Shown here piece after piece: positions 6,448-14,588 of a stretch of DNA of 25,015 nt. The notes under the pieces were generated by a model. That model did no database searches and was not told where the DNA came from. It worked only from the letters and a program-made list of their open reading frames with translations. The stretch is from a virus. A program made the translations under genes and the position numbers. Where the stretch lies: positions 1-25,015 of IMG/VR virus record IMGVR_UViG_3300005253_000214; one strand, written 5' to 3'. Positions within the stretch are counted from its first letter, which is position 1, and the number at the start of each line of letters is the position of its first letter.

Positions 6448-7234
6448 TCTCCCTGCAGATTTAAAAGATCATGCTACATTAAAAGATATTAAGGATGTAG
6501 GTGGACTTGCTAAAAGTTTCGTGGACACTATGGCTGCTCAAGGTCAGATGATTCGTATTCCAGGTCCGGATGCTGGTGCAGAAGCTACTACAGCTTTTCA
6601 TCTTAAGTTGACCGAAAAAGTACCTGGTTTAATCCCGACACCAGACCCACAGAATGAGGAACAAATGACTGCGCTATTTAAGCGTATGGGTCGTCCGGAT
6701 GAAATTACTGGATATGAACATCCAGAGGGTGTTGACCCTTTGTTAATGGCTGATTTCGCGAAATTAGCGCATGGGCTAGGGGTAACTAAGAATCAATACT
6801 TAAAGATAGTAACTGCGCTTGCTGAGGTCACAACTAAGAAAAATGATGCTGTTAATGATGCATTTGTGGCGGCTATGCGTGGTTTAAAGCAAGAGTGGGG
6901 CATTGTCTATGAGGATAATGTTCAGCTTGTAAATTCGGTGATGAAGGGAACGGGTGCGCCAAAAGATATGCTTGAGCTAGCTGCAGATAACAAATTGCCA
7001 GCTGAGACAGTCAAGTGGCTTTTCAATATTGGGAAGCAATTAGGGACTGAGGGCATTAATTTTGATAAGGATGAATCTAGTACTACTCGTCTTGCTCCAT
7101 CAGAAGCTGCCGCTCAAGCTAAGGAATTAATTAATGATAGTAAAGGCCCGTATTGGGATGCGTCTCACCCTGATCATAAAGATTCTATACAACGGTATGT
7201 TGATTTAATGAGGGCAGCGGCTGCTGGAACTTAA
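6416..7234 (+). CDS. Capsid assembly scaffolding protein
   Basis: The 272-residue product has the layout of podovirus scaffolds placed between portal and capsid genes: an N-terminal LPADLKDHATLKDIKDVGGL (12-31), a segment QMIRIPGPDAGAEAT (44-58), a MGRPDEITGYEHPEG loop (91-105), and helical, charged remainder with a C-terminal helix (SIQRYVDLMRAAAAG). Scaffolds guide capsid protein into procapsids and leave before or during packaging. ATG at 6416 has AAGGA 8 bases before. The gene ends 16 bases before the second strong promoter, so it closes the first transcription segment, though no terminator is visible here. Confidence 0.85.
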   Translation: MPPEDQKWRDNLPADLKDHATLKDIKDVGGLAKSFVDTMAAQGQMIRIPGPDAGAEATTAFHLKLTEKVPGLIPTPDPQNEEQMTALFKRMGRPDEITGYEHPEGVDPLLMADFAKLAHGLGVTKNQYLKIVTALAEVTTKKNDAVNDAFVAAMRGLKQEWGIVYEDNVQLVNSVMKGTGAPKDMLELAADNKLPAETVKWLFNIGKQLGTEGINFDKDESSTTRLAPSEAAAQAKELINDSKGPYWDASHPDHKDSIQRYVDLMRAAAAGT

Positions 7235-7250
7235 TCAACTTATCAGGGGA

Positions 7251-7279
7251 TTGACAGACGAGCCGGGGTGTGGTATACT
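7251..7279 (+). promoter_or_regulatory. Strong promoter of the major capsid gene
   Basis: TTGACA (7251-7256), 17-bp spacer, TATACT (7274-7279) with the extended TGG. It is a near copy of the promoter at 1412: the first 8 and last 15 core positions agree, while the six bases between differ. An AGATCGG follows in both (7289-7295 here, 1445-1451 there). Transcription should start near 7286. Confidence 0.92.
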
Positions 7280-7285
7280 CCCCGT

Positions 7286-7423
7286 ATGAGATCGGTGGAG
7301 GGTTGCTCAATTCTGGGTCCTCCACTACCTCCGGTTATCTAGTTCGTAACTAGAAGCTGAGGGTCCGGTATTCCGGGTTGCTCCAAGCGCAAACATTTCT
7401 TTTCATTTGTGTAGGAGCTAATC
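7286..7423 (+). promoter_or_regulatory. Structured 5' leader of the capsid mRNA
   Basis: About 138 bases precede the capsid ATG. A 7-bp stem GTGGAGG (7295-7301) with CCTCCAC (7319-7325) and a perfect hairpin CTAGTT-CGT-AACTAG (7339-7353) are visible. The ribosome site AGGAG lies just before the ATG, outside these stems. A long leader with hairpins near the 5' end commonly protects abundant mRNA from decay; that role is inference. Confidence 0.6.
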
Positions 7424-8308
7424 ATGGTTAATACCGTCGACAATGTATTCGTAAACACATACGAATCCATTTTGCGACATCTGGCCCAGCAAATGCCCAC
7501 ACGTCTCCGAGGAAAGGTAACGGAACGTGGCGTAAACTCAGAGAAGCATAACTGGGAGCGTTTGGGTACTGCTGAGGCTCAAATTAAGACCACGCGGTTA
7601 CAAGCTACACCAACTCAAGATTTCCCGTGGTCCAGACGTGTATCAGTACCGCAAACGTATGATGTTGGTGATTCCACCGAGCAAGAAGACATTGTACAAA
7701 TGATCATCGATCCAAACTCGAATCTCGCACAATCGCAAGGTTATGCGATGAAACGTGCATACGACGATGAAATTATTGCAGCAGCGACCGGCACAGCGCT
7801 TGATGGGTTAGGTGCTGCTAATCCTTTCCCTGCAGCACAAAAAGTGTTCGGTGTGACGGTTGATGTGTACGATACTTCTCTTAACTTCGATCTCGTAACC
7901 CAAGTAACTGAAAAGTTCCTTGACAACGATATCGATCCCGATGAACTAAAATGCTTTGTCATTGGTCCAGTACAAGCTCGTAAGTTAATGCAACTTACAG
8001 AGGCTACTAGTGCTGACTACGTTTATGTCAAAGCGCTTGCTGAAAAGGGGTACGTCGAAAGTTGGATGGGATATCAGTGGATCGTTTCCACTCGATTAAA
8101 CCACCCAACGGCTCCTGGCACAGACATTGATTGCTTTGCTATGTCAAGAAAAGCACTCGGTTTGATGGTGGATCGGGACGTTACCTCGCGGATCGCGGAG
8201 GACCCAAGTATCAGTTTTGCATGGCGAATTTATTCGTTCATGACAATTGGTGCTGTAAGGGTCGAGGACGAGCATATTGTCCAGGTCCAATTGGCGGATA
8301 CGATTTAA
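7424..8308 (+). CDS. Major capsid protein
   Basis: The 294-residue product resembles the podovirus major capsid families with the HK97 fold: N-terminal arm, helical region with QQMPTRLRGKVTERGV (22-37), and a P-domain-like segment VTEKFLDNDIDPDELKCFVI. Later come YVESWMGYQWIVSTRL and a C-terminal beta-rich part (MTIGAVRVEDEHIVQVQL). It forms the icosahedral shell. ATG at 7424 follows TAGGAG at good spacing. The gene directly follows the scaffold and has its own promoter and terminator, so it forms a unit that can be expressed above its neighbours. Codon choice looks more varied and richer in C-ending codons than the AT-rich genes around, as expected of a highly expressed gene. Confidence 0.93.
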   Translation: MVNTVDNVFVNTYESILRHLAQQMPTRLRGKVTERGVNSEKHNWERLGTAEAQIKTTRLQATPTQDFPWSRRVSVPQTYDVGDSTEQEDIVQMIIDPNSNLAQSQGYAMKRAYDDEIIAAATGTALDGLGAANPFPAAQKVFGVTVDVYDTSLNFDLVTQVTEKFLDNDIDPDELKCFVIGPVQARKLMQLTEATSADYVYVKALAEKGYVESWMGYQWIVSTRLNHPTAPGTDIDCFAMSRKALGLMVDRDVTSRIAEDPSISFAWRIYSFMTIGAVRVEDEHIVQVQLADTI

Positions 8309-8334
8309 CCCGTACTTCTGGCGAAGTGTGAGTT

Positions 8335-8363
8335 GGGGTCCCGACATCGGGACCCCCTTTTTT
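8335..8363 (+). terminator. Strong intrinsic terminator after the capsid gene
   Basis: Perfect 9-bp stem GGGGTCCCG (8335-8343), loop ACAT, CGGGACCCC (8348-8356), then C and six T (8358-8363). It stands 27 bases after the capsid stop. Distal genes would need read-through or another promoter, as none is visible in the 11 bases before the next ATG. Confidence 0.95.
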
Positions 8364-8374
8364 AGGAGGATAAG

Positions 8375-9181
8375 ATGGGTGTTCGATTTTCAGTAGCTGG
8401 CCGTGATATTGTCGAGTCGGTAATAGTTGCATCTGCTCAAGATTTAACTATTGCTATAGCTGCAGCGGCTGGTGAAATTGCTATTATTGTCGGAGCTAAT
8501 CTTCTCAATACAAAAGATCGATTCCGAGTTGACCGTGCCATACAAGAAATGCGTGATGTATTGCGTGAAGATCAATGGCCAGAAGGTGCGTTTGCTACAA
8601 ATTTTGCCCATGAGGTAATCACCTTGGAGACAAAGGTGGGTTTAACAACAGGAAACGCTGCTGATATTGCAGCAGCTGTTTTAACTGAGGATTCTATTGC
8701 CTTAATTTATGGTAATCTTTTTGGTGCTGGTCAAGGTTCTTCCGTGAATTACGCTTCTGCTATTCGAAAACTTCGGGATGAAATTCGAAGACGACTTTCA
8801 TCTACAGGGGGTGCTGGACTTACCTCGGCTACTGGTATTCTTACAGCCAGTGCTAATCCTATAGTTGTTAGTACAGTAATTATTAATGGAAGAACCTATA
8901 CATTTGTAGCCGCTCCAGCAGTTGCCGATGATATTGATATTGGTGTAGCAGCTACAGATTCCTTGGATAATCTAATAGCGGCCATTAACAGAGGTCCCGG
9001 TGAAGGCACTCTTTATGGCACAGGGACCACTGAAAATCCCGATGTTAAAGCTGCTGCGGGTGCTAGTGATACGATTGATTTCACCGCTAAAGTCCCAGGT
9101 CCAGCTGGAAATTCTATTACAACTACTGAGGTAAGTGCACAATTATCTTGGGGTGCAGCTACCCTATTAGGGGGCACTTAA
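8375..9181 (+). CDS. Structural protein with C-terminal phage adhesin/decoration-type domain
   Basis: ATG 8375 has a perfect AGGAGG (8364-8369) that abuts the T-run of the terminator. In the 268-residue product, residues 1-145 are helical (charged RFRVDRAIQEMRDVLRE) and unassigned. Residues about 150-268 match a repeated domain of phage structural proteins: ATGILTASANP, INGRTYTFVAAPAV, DSLDNLIAAINRGPGEGTLY, TENPDV, and AGNSITTTE with a WGAATL ending. The domain is beta-rich and occurs in tail or head surface proteins. Its place right after the capsid gene fits a head-decoration or head-tail protein. Exact role unknown. Confidence 0.78.
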   Translation: MGVRFSVAGRDIVESVIVASAQDLTIAIAAAAGEIAIIVGANLLNTKDRFRVDRAIQEMRDVLREDQWPEGAFATNFAHEVITLETKVGLTTGNAADIAAAVLTEDSIALIYGNLFGAGQGSSVNYASAIRKLRDEIRRRLSSTGGAGLTSATGILTASANPIVVSTVIINGRTYTFVAAPAVADDIDIGVAATDSLDNLIAAINRGPGEGTLYGTGTTENPDVKAAAGASDTIDFTAKVPGPAGNSITTTEVSAQLSWGAATLLGGT

Positions 9182-9205
9182 TTAACCGTAAAAAGGAGAA
9201 GATTC

Positions 9206-9574
9206 ATGAGAGTCGGAGCAAATGCTAAACAGCATGCACGCATTAAAAAGTTACATGCAGCGGGTATGGACCCTGCTACTATCGCTGCTTCAATCCCAAT
9301 GACTGCTCAATCTCTAGAGCATATTTTGGCACATCTTGATGGACGTGAAGAAGTGGCTCTTGAGGTTGATGATAACCCAGCGGTTCAGGCATTGCGTGGA
9401 GAAAATGCTGATCTATTGGCACGGTTGGCTAAATATGAGGAGGTTGGACGTGGCGCACAAGAAGATGCACCTAAAGCGGACGAACCCAAAGCGGACGAAC
9501 CCAAAGCGGACGAAACCGTTAGGACCGAGGGGGAAGAAGCGGGTCAAGCGCAAGCGAGAGCGAAAGCAGAGTAA
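9206..9574 (+). CDS. Hypothetical protein with KADEP repeats (122 aa)
   Basis: ATG 9206 follows AAGGAGA. Residues 1-45 are helical with a helix-turn-helix-like look (MDPATIAASIPMTAQSLEHIL). Residues 60-80 form a short coiled coil (LRGENADLLARLAKYEEV). The tail is acidic and low in complexity, with three KADEP/KADET repeats (90-104). In tailed podoviruses a small gene at this place is often a head-completion protein, but no family is recognised. The tail is encoded by GC-rich DNA with a 15-bp tandem repeat, unlike the rest. Confidence 0.72.
   Translation: MRVGANAKQHARIKKLHAAGMDPATIAASIPMTAQSLEHILAHLDGREEVALEVDDNPAVQALRGENADLLARLAKYEEVGRGAQEDAPKADEPKADEPKADETVRTEGEEAGQAQARAKAE
9473..9517. repeat. 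Three tandem 15-bp repeats
   Basis: AAAGCGGACGAACCC occurs at 9473-9487 and 9488-9502 exactly, and with one change at 9503-9517. The period is five codons, so the frame is kept and the protein reads KADEP, KADEP, KADET. Copy number could change by slippage. Confidence 0.95.
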
Positions 9575-9632
9575 ACATTCACCAATGAGGTATTAATACG
9601 TTTTAAATATTCGTATCTAAAGGGAAATCTAT

Positions 9633-11090
9633 ATGAGCCTTACTTTACTTTATGAATTTGCGAAGAAAAAAACGCTCGCAGCTTCATTGGGGCTAGGGCC
9701 TACGCTCGGTATTGTTCGCACTACGAATGCTACGTATTTTGATACAGTAGGAGTTTTACAGACTGCCGGTTCTGGTGTAGCTAGATTCGATCATGATCCT
9801 GTAACGGGAGAGTCGCTAGGACTTTTTGTGGAGAAAGCACGAACTAATTTAATTCTAAGGTCAACTCTTGAAGGTGGCGATCCTCCAACTGGTTGGACAA
9901 AGCCCTTCGGGCCGGGAACCGCGATTTCACAAGCGTCAATACTAATTTCTGGCGGAACAGCAGTTCGATTTCAAGCGTCCACCGAGCGCCCATATTTATC
10001 GCAGGATATAACGCTTGCAGCATCTACTGAATATACCGTTACCGTGTATTTAGAGGACACTACAACAGCGCCTACCGGTTCAGTTCTTATTCGTCTTGGG
10101 TTTAGCGACGCAACTGGCGACTCTGATAAAGGTACAACTGACGCCGATGCCAATGGTCGAATCTCTTTGACCTTTACTACGGGTACAGACGTTACTGGTA
10201 GCATACGATTTGGCATAGGCGTCAATTCAAACGACAGTGGCGATATCGCTATGTCTGCCCCGCAGGTTGAAGCAGGAGCCTTCCCCACAAGCTACATCCC
10301 CACAACTACTGCAAGCGTTACCCGCAACGCCGATGTAGTGAGTACAGCGGATGTGAGTTGGTTTACATCAGCAACTAGCACGATTTATCTTGATGTACAC
10401 CAGCAGTTTGATACTGGTTTTAGTTCTATTTTTGATCTGACAGACAATTCATCTTCGGACAGATATTTATTTGAAAGACTGGTTGGTGATACAGCAAGGT
10501 ATCTCCAAGTTTCTGCTACAACAACGGTAGTCACTCTTACATCTGGTGTTGTATTTGGGGCAGACAGTACGGTAAGAATGGCGGCTACTATTGCACTTAA
10601 TGATGTTGAATTTTTTGTCAATGGAACAAGGATTGGAACCGGCGATCAAAGTGCTGCATTACCTGTAGGAATCACTGATCTTAATGTTGGTTCTGATCTT
10701 GCAGAGGCAAATCAGTTTAATGGCCACATCAAAGAACTCCGTTACTACAATGTCCGTAAGCCTAATCAATTCCTTGAAGATTTAAGTAACGGATTAATTA
10801 GTGCGGCTGTAAATTCATTAATTGATGCTCGATATAATACATTACGTCAACTTGTTCCATCTGCCCCCCCATATGTTAATGATATGCTTTTTGCATGGTT
10901 GTTAACAGAGGGGGGCACTGGTAATAGTCTTACGGATCGTTGGTACACCATGCTTATCAATAAAGTGGGTGTTACGCCTGGAACTATTAATGATATGTGG
11001 TTCCAGTTATTGGGTATTAATGGGCATACTCAGAATTCCCTTAATGATAGGGAATTAGCCTTTTGGGTATCTGAGGGTACTTTAATCTAA
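9633..11090 (+). CDS. Structural protein with carbohydrate-binding (LamG/concanavalin-like) domain
   Basis: The 485-residue product begins with a motif common in phage spike or fibre proteins: TTNATYFDTVGVLQTA (30-45), then FDHDPVTGESLGL (52-64) and EKARTNLI (67-74). Later come QVEAGAFPTSYIPT and TRNADVV. The middle is a beta-sandwich (about 235-375, SIFDLTDNSSSDRY ... HIKELRYYN) of LamG or concanavalin type. Proteins of this type decorate heads or tails and bind glycans. The C-terminal 75 residues hold two related segments (VNDMLFAWLL...SLTDR and INDMWFQLLG...SLNDR). ATG 9633 follows AAAGGGAAA. The stop overlaps the ATG of the nozzle gene. The 58 bases before it show nothing else. Confidence 0.8.
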   Translation: MSLTLLYEFAKKKTLAASLGLGPTLGIVRTTNATYFDTVGVLQTAGSGVARFDHDPVTGESLGLFVEKARTNLILRSTLEGGDPPTGWTKPFGPGTAISQASILISGGTAVRFQASTERPYLSQDITLAASTEYTVTVYLEDTTTAPTGSVLIRLGFSDATGDSDKGTTDADANGRISLTFTTGTDVTGSIRFGIGVNSNDSGDIAMSAPQVEAGAFPTSYIPTTTASVTRNADVVSTADVSWFTSATSTIYLDVHQQFDTGFSSIFDLTDNSSSDRYLFERLVGDTARYLQVSATTTVVTLTSGVVFGADSTVRMAATIALNDVEFFVNGTRIGTGDQSAALPVGITDLNVGSDLAEANQFNGHIKELRYYNVRKPNQFLEDLSNGLISAAVNSLIDARYNTLRQLVPSAPPYVNDMLFAWLLTEGGTGNSLTDRWYTMLINKVGVTPGTINDMWFQLLGINGHTQNSLNDRELAFWVSEGTLI

Positions 11091-13591
11091 TGGCACGTTT
11101 ATCCCCAATTCAGGAATCTTTTGCGTATGGGGAGATTGGAGAACGTCTCCGGTCTCGGGTTAGTATTGATCCGTATAAAGAGGGATTAAAAAGAGCGAGG
11201 AATTGGTATCCTTTAATTCAAGGGCCAATTCGTATGCGTGAGGGTTCCAGATTCATGGAACCAGTTGACCCTGATAATTGGACATCAGGCCAGCCCGGTG
11301 CTACGGGAATACGCTCATTTACATTTCAGCGTGGGTTAGATATTGATGCCATTATTGAGATTGGTGAAACTGACATAATTGTTCGTAATTCTGTTGATGG
11401 TAAACAAATAACTGGTGGTGTTACTGGTAATTTAATTTCTGATCCTCAATACGACATTGGGGGTGGACTTCCGAATGCATTTTGGGACCCGGATAGGGAT
11501 AAATATATTTTTAATACTGATCCAGGTAGAAATGCAAATGATTTAAATGGGCCTTATTTCTTTGGTACAGAGGATGCGTATATTAAAATGCAATCCGAAA
11601 CATCAGGTCCACCTACAGATGGAGTTCATAGCCCTGCACTTGAAAATGGTGCTTTACATCCAGTTATTCTCCCGGCTGGCTCTGAACTTGAACTTAATGA
11701 ATTGACTATAAGATGGAAAACAGTACTTGGTATTAAGAAAGTAACTGCATTAGGAGGATTACCATTAAGTGATCCAGTCGTAAGGGTATCGGTTGGTACA
11801 ACTAAAGGTGCCAATAATGTTTTTACAAGTGATATCACTATTAATGTTGATTTGATATGGCAGGATACTATTCTTAATTTCACTCCAGGTGCTAGTAATA
11901 ATACCCTATTTTTATCAGTGGGGATATTTTGGACTGGTGCTATTGATCCTGTACCTGATTTATTATTTCCGCCATCTCTTAATAATAGTTTACCACTTGA
12001 TGTGGGTGTATTAAAATGGATTGCACCCCTTTCAGGTGGTTCAGGAACTAATGTTGAATTTGTTTCCCCATATACAGCGGCACAGTTAGAATGTTTACAA
12101 TTTTGTATGGACCCCGGTGAACAGGTAGCTTATTTCACACATCCATTAGTTGAAACTAGGAGACTAAGATTAGCAGTTGGTGAATGGACATTTGAGACAC
12201 TTTCTAGTATTACTGTACCTACAGTTTTTCAGGGTCCGACACCTAATAATTGGGCTGTTGGTAATTTTCTGGAAGCATGTGCTTTTCATGAGGGTAGACT
12301 TTGGTTGGGGGGTTCTCCTAGTAATCCATCGACTTTATGGGCATCAGCGTCTGGAGACTATCAAAATTTTAACAATGTGGCTCCAACGTCTAAACAAGAC
12401 CCATTATTATTTCCATTATCATCGGCAGGTAGAATTAAAACTCTTACTAGTCGAAAAGAATTAGTAATACTTACTGATATTTCTGAGGTTATTGGAAAAT
12501 CGGTACAGGGTGTAATTGCTTTTGATGATTTTGCATTTCCAAAACAGACGGATTGGGGTTCTAATTGTGTTCAACCGATCACCGTGGGCCGTAACATGGT
12601 GTATACATCTGGTAGTCGTAAGAAAATCAGGACATTTCAAGATCAAGGTGGTACTAATTATGGTTGGGATGGAAATGAGCTAAGTTTATTAGCTGAGGAA
12701 ATATTTTCTAGCCCGGTTCGTCGTATGGTGTATCTTGATGAACCAGCTTATCAGGCATGTTTTTTATTGTCTGATGGTACTTTAGGTATGGCTACATTTT
12801 TCTATCCTGAGGATGCTATCGGGTGGTGGCGTTTTGGTACTGCATATAATGGTAATAGAACCTCAGGTGACGATACTCAACCCGGATTAGGAAATCAATC
12901 CCCTAATGCTATTCAAGCTCAAAATCAGGTTATGGACATTACTAAAATTAATACATCACAAGGTGCGAAACTTTGGATGATTATTAATCGAGTAGGTTTT
13001 TCGGGAACACAAAAACCGGGGCATGAAGTATTAGGTTTTGATACTGGATTAAAACCGGCTTTAGACTCATATTTTATTCGTTCAGTTGATCCTATTACTC
13101 TCACATGCTCGGATATTGATGAATTAACAGATCAAAGTATCAATGTGATAATCGAGCGTCAGGATTCTGTAAATTTAGATATATTTTCTTATACGGTACA
13201 TCCAAATATTACCATAATTGCAGGGGTATCGAGTGCATTTGAAGATTGGGCTGGTGGTCAAACAGCATATTTAGGACTTTTCTATGATAATGACTTTCAA
13301 CTATTATCTCTTGAGGGGGTTAATCCAAGAGGTACATCGCAGACAATGAAACGTAGGTGGCATAAAGTGTTTGCTAGATTAAATAATTCACCAGTACCTC
13401 TTATTGAGGGGGTAGCGGCGAAGGATCGAACTCCAGCAACGCCTATGGGTACAGGTGAACCTTTCATCACGGGTGATACAGAAATTGTTGATCTAGGTTC
13501 TGGTGAAGGGGATTTACTCTTTACTCAGGATAAATCGTTAATTACGGAAGTGACCGGTATATTTGGTAGAGTTTCTGGTGCGGAGGTATAA
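11090..13591 (+). CDS. Tail tubular protein B-like (nozzle) protein
   Basis: The 833-residue product opens with the typical start of podovirus nozzle proteins: FAYGEIGERLRSRVSIDPYK (11-30) followed by ARNWYPLIQGPIRMREGSRF (36-55). The T7 counterpart is gp12 (794 aa). The rest is beta-rich, as expected of a propeller-like nozzle, with FHEGRLWLGGSPSNPSTLWA near the middle (about residues 395-414). It would close the tail tube below the adaptor. TAATG overlaps link it to the genes on both sides. In T7 the adaptor gene precedes the nozzle gene; here the order is reversed. Confidence 0.85.
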   Translation: MARLSPIQESFAYGEIGERLRSRVSIDPYKEGLKRARNWYPLIQGPIRMREGSRFMEPVDPDNWTSGQPGATGIRSFTFQRGLDIDAIIEIGETDIIVRNSVDGKQITGGVTGNLISDPQYDIGGGLPNAFWDPDRDKYIFNTDPGRNANDLNGPYFFGTEDAYIKMQSETSGPPTDGVHSPALENGALHPVILPAGSELELNELTIRWKTVLGIKKVTALGGLPLSDPVVRVSVGTTKGANNVFTSDITINVDLIWQDTILNFTPGASNNTLFLSVGIFWTGAIDPVPDLLFPPSLNNSLPLDVGVLKWIAPLSGGSGTNVEFVSPYTAAQLECLQFCMDPGEQVAYFTHPLVETRRLRLAVGEWTFETLSSITVPTVFQGPTPNNWAVGNFLEACAFHEGRLWLGGSPSNPSTLWASASGDYQNFNNVAPTSKQDPLLFPLSSAGRIKTLTSRKELVILTDISEVIGKSVQGVIAFDDFAFPKQTDWGSNCVQPITVGRNMVYTSGSRKKIRTFQDQGGTNYGWDGNELSLLAEEIFSSPVRRMVYLDEPAYQACFLLSDGTLGMATFFYPEDAIGWWRFGTAYNGNRTSGDDTQPGLGNQSPNAIQAQNQVMDITKINTSQGAKLWMIINRVGFSGTQKPGHEVLGFDTGLKPALDSYFIRSVDPITLTCSDIDELTDQSINVIIERQDSVNLDIFSYTVHPNITIIAGVSSAFEDWAGGQTAYLGLFYDNDFQLLSLEGVNPRGTSQTMKRRWHKVFARLNNSPVPLIEGVAAKDRTPATPMGTGEPFITGDTEIVDLGSGEGDLLFTQDKSLITEVTGIFGRVSGAEV

Positions 13592-14196
13592 TGTCTAGTC
13601 CAACACAAATTGCAAATCTTGCTTTATCTTGGATGGGACAAGATTTAATTAATGACCTCGGGGATAATCAAAACGAGGCAGTTGTGATGAATGCTAATTA
13701 TGCTTTATCACGGGATAAGACATTAGAAGATGTTGCTTGGACTTTTGCAACTCAAAGAAAGATACTAGCCCCTTTAGCAGAAGCTCCTGAATTTGGTGGA
13801 GGTAATCAATTTACAATACCTGGTAATGTGTTACGAGTACATAGGGTATTTAGACCTGACCTTACATCGCAATCCACTTTAACTAGTGTAAATAAATTTC
13901 AAAATGCGGATTGGGTTAGAAATGGTCAAGTTATTATTGCTAGTGAGACTGTAATCTGGGCATTACTTATTGTGCAGGTTACAGATACGGCTTTGTTTTC
14001 TCCAGGATTCATACATGCTCTAGCGGCTAGATTAGCTGCGGATACAGCAATGACACTCACGGAAAGCTCAAAATTAGAAGAAAAAATGGAAGTTAGGTAT
14101 GAAAAGAAATTAAATGATGCCAAATATACTGATGGTAGTCAAGGTAGAACAGAAATTATTAAGAGCAGTAGACTCACTGGAACGAGGAAACGGTAA
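13591..14196 (+). CDS. Tail tubular protein A-like (adaptor) protein
   Basis: The 201-residue product has the size and start of the T7 gp11 family (196 aa): PTQIANLALSWMGQDLINDL (4-23), then the helix VMNANYALSRDKTLEDVAWTFA (32-53). A beta-strand region follows, with FTIPGNVLRVHRVF, and a C-terminal helix (AARLAADTAMTLTESSKLEEK). Twelve copies would sit between portal and nozzle. It starts at the TAATG of the nozzle stop and ends at the TAATG of the next gene. Confidence 0.88.
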   Translation: MSSPTQIANLALSWMGQDLINDLGDNQNEAVVMNANYALSRDKTLEDVAWTFATQRKILAPLAEAPEFGGGNQFTIPGNVLRVHRVFRPDLTSQSTLTSVNKFQNADWVRNGQVIIASETVIWALLIVQVTDTALFSPGFIHALAARLAADTAMTLTESSKLEEKMEVRYEKKLNDAKYTDGSQGRTEIIKSSRLTGTRKR

Positions 14197-14588
14197 TGGA
14201 ATGGGTGGCTGCGGCAGCGGGTATTGGTAAAGCGCTTTTCGGATTTATGGGTGCCGGTAAACAAAAAGATGTCGATAAAAGACAAACTGAATTATCTTAT
14301 TTAGATAATCTTGAAAAAATTCGACGCCGCGAATTCGAAATAAAACAAACTGAGGGCACTGCTAAGGCATTAAGTGAAACTGCGGGTGTTTTACACACTG
14401 GTGGGTCAACTGCTCAAATGTTTTTAGATACCATGGCAACAGAATTTCAAAAGGAATTAGATTGGATGAAGAGTTACGCTGAGGAAGCGCGTAAACTTGG
14501 TCTCAAAACTGCTGATGTTCGGTACCAAACTAATATACTTAGTTCCTTATCTGGTGGTGTAAATACTTATGCTGGGCTTTCTGGATGA
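14196..14588 (+). CDS. Small internal virion protein (gp14-like position)
   Basis: The 130-residue product starts with a hydrophobic Gly/Ala-rich segment (AAAAGIGKALFGFMGAGK, 5-22). A long, charged helix follows (residues 23-110), then a Gly/Ser tail. This layout, with its place between the adaptor and two larger internal proteins, fits the smallest ejection protein, which in T7 (gp14) inserts into the outer membrane as the first part of the DNA channel. There is no clear sequence match to T7 gp14, so the call rests on position and character. The stop overlaps the next ATG. Confidence 0.7.
   Translation: MEWVAAAAGIGKALFGFMGAGKQKDVDKRQTELSYLDNLEKIRRREFEIKQTEGTAKALSETAGVLHTGGSTAQMFLDTMATEFQKELDWMKSYAEEARKLGLKTADVRYQTNILSSLSGGVNTYAGLSG

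Noticed and set aside
7920-7950. TTGACA inside the capsid gene as a promoter
   Set aside because: No acceptable -10 stands at 16 to 18 bp; the same is true of TTGACA near 18300 and 21340.
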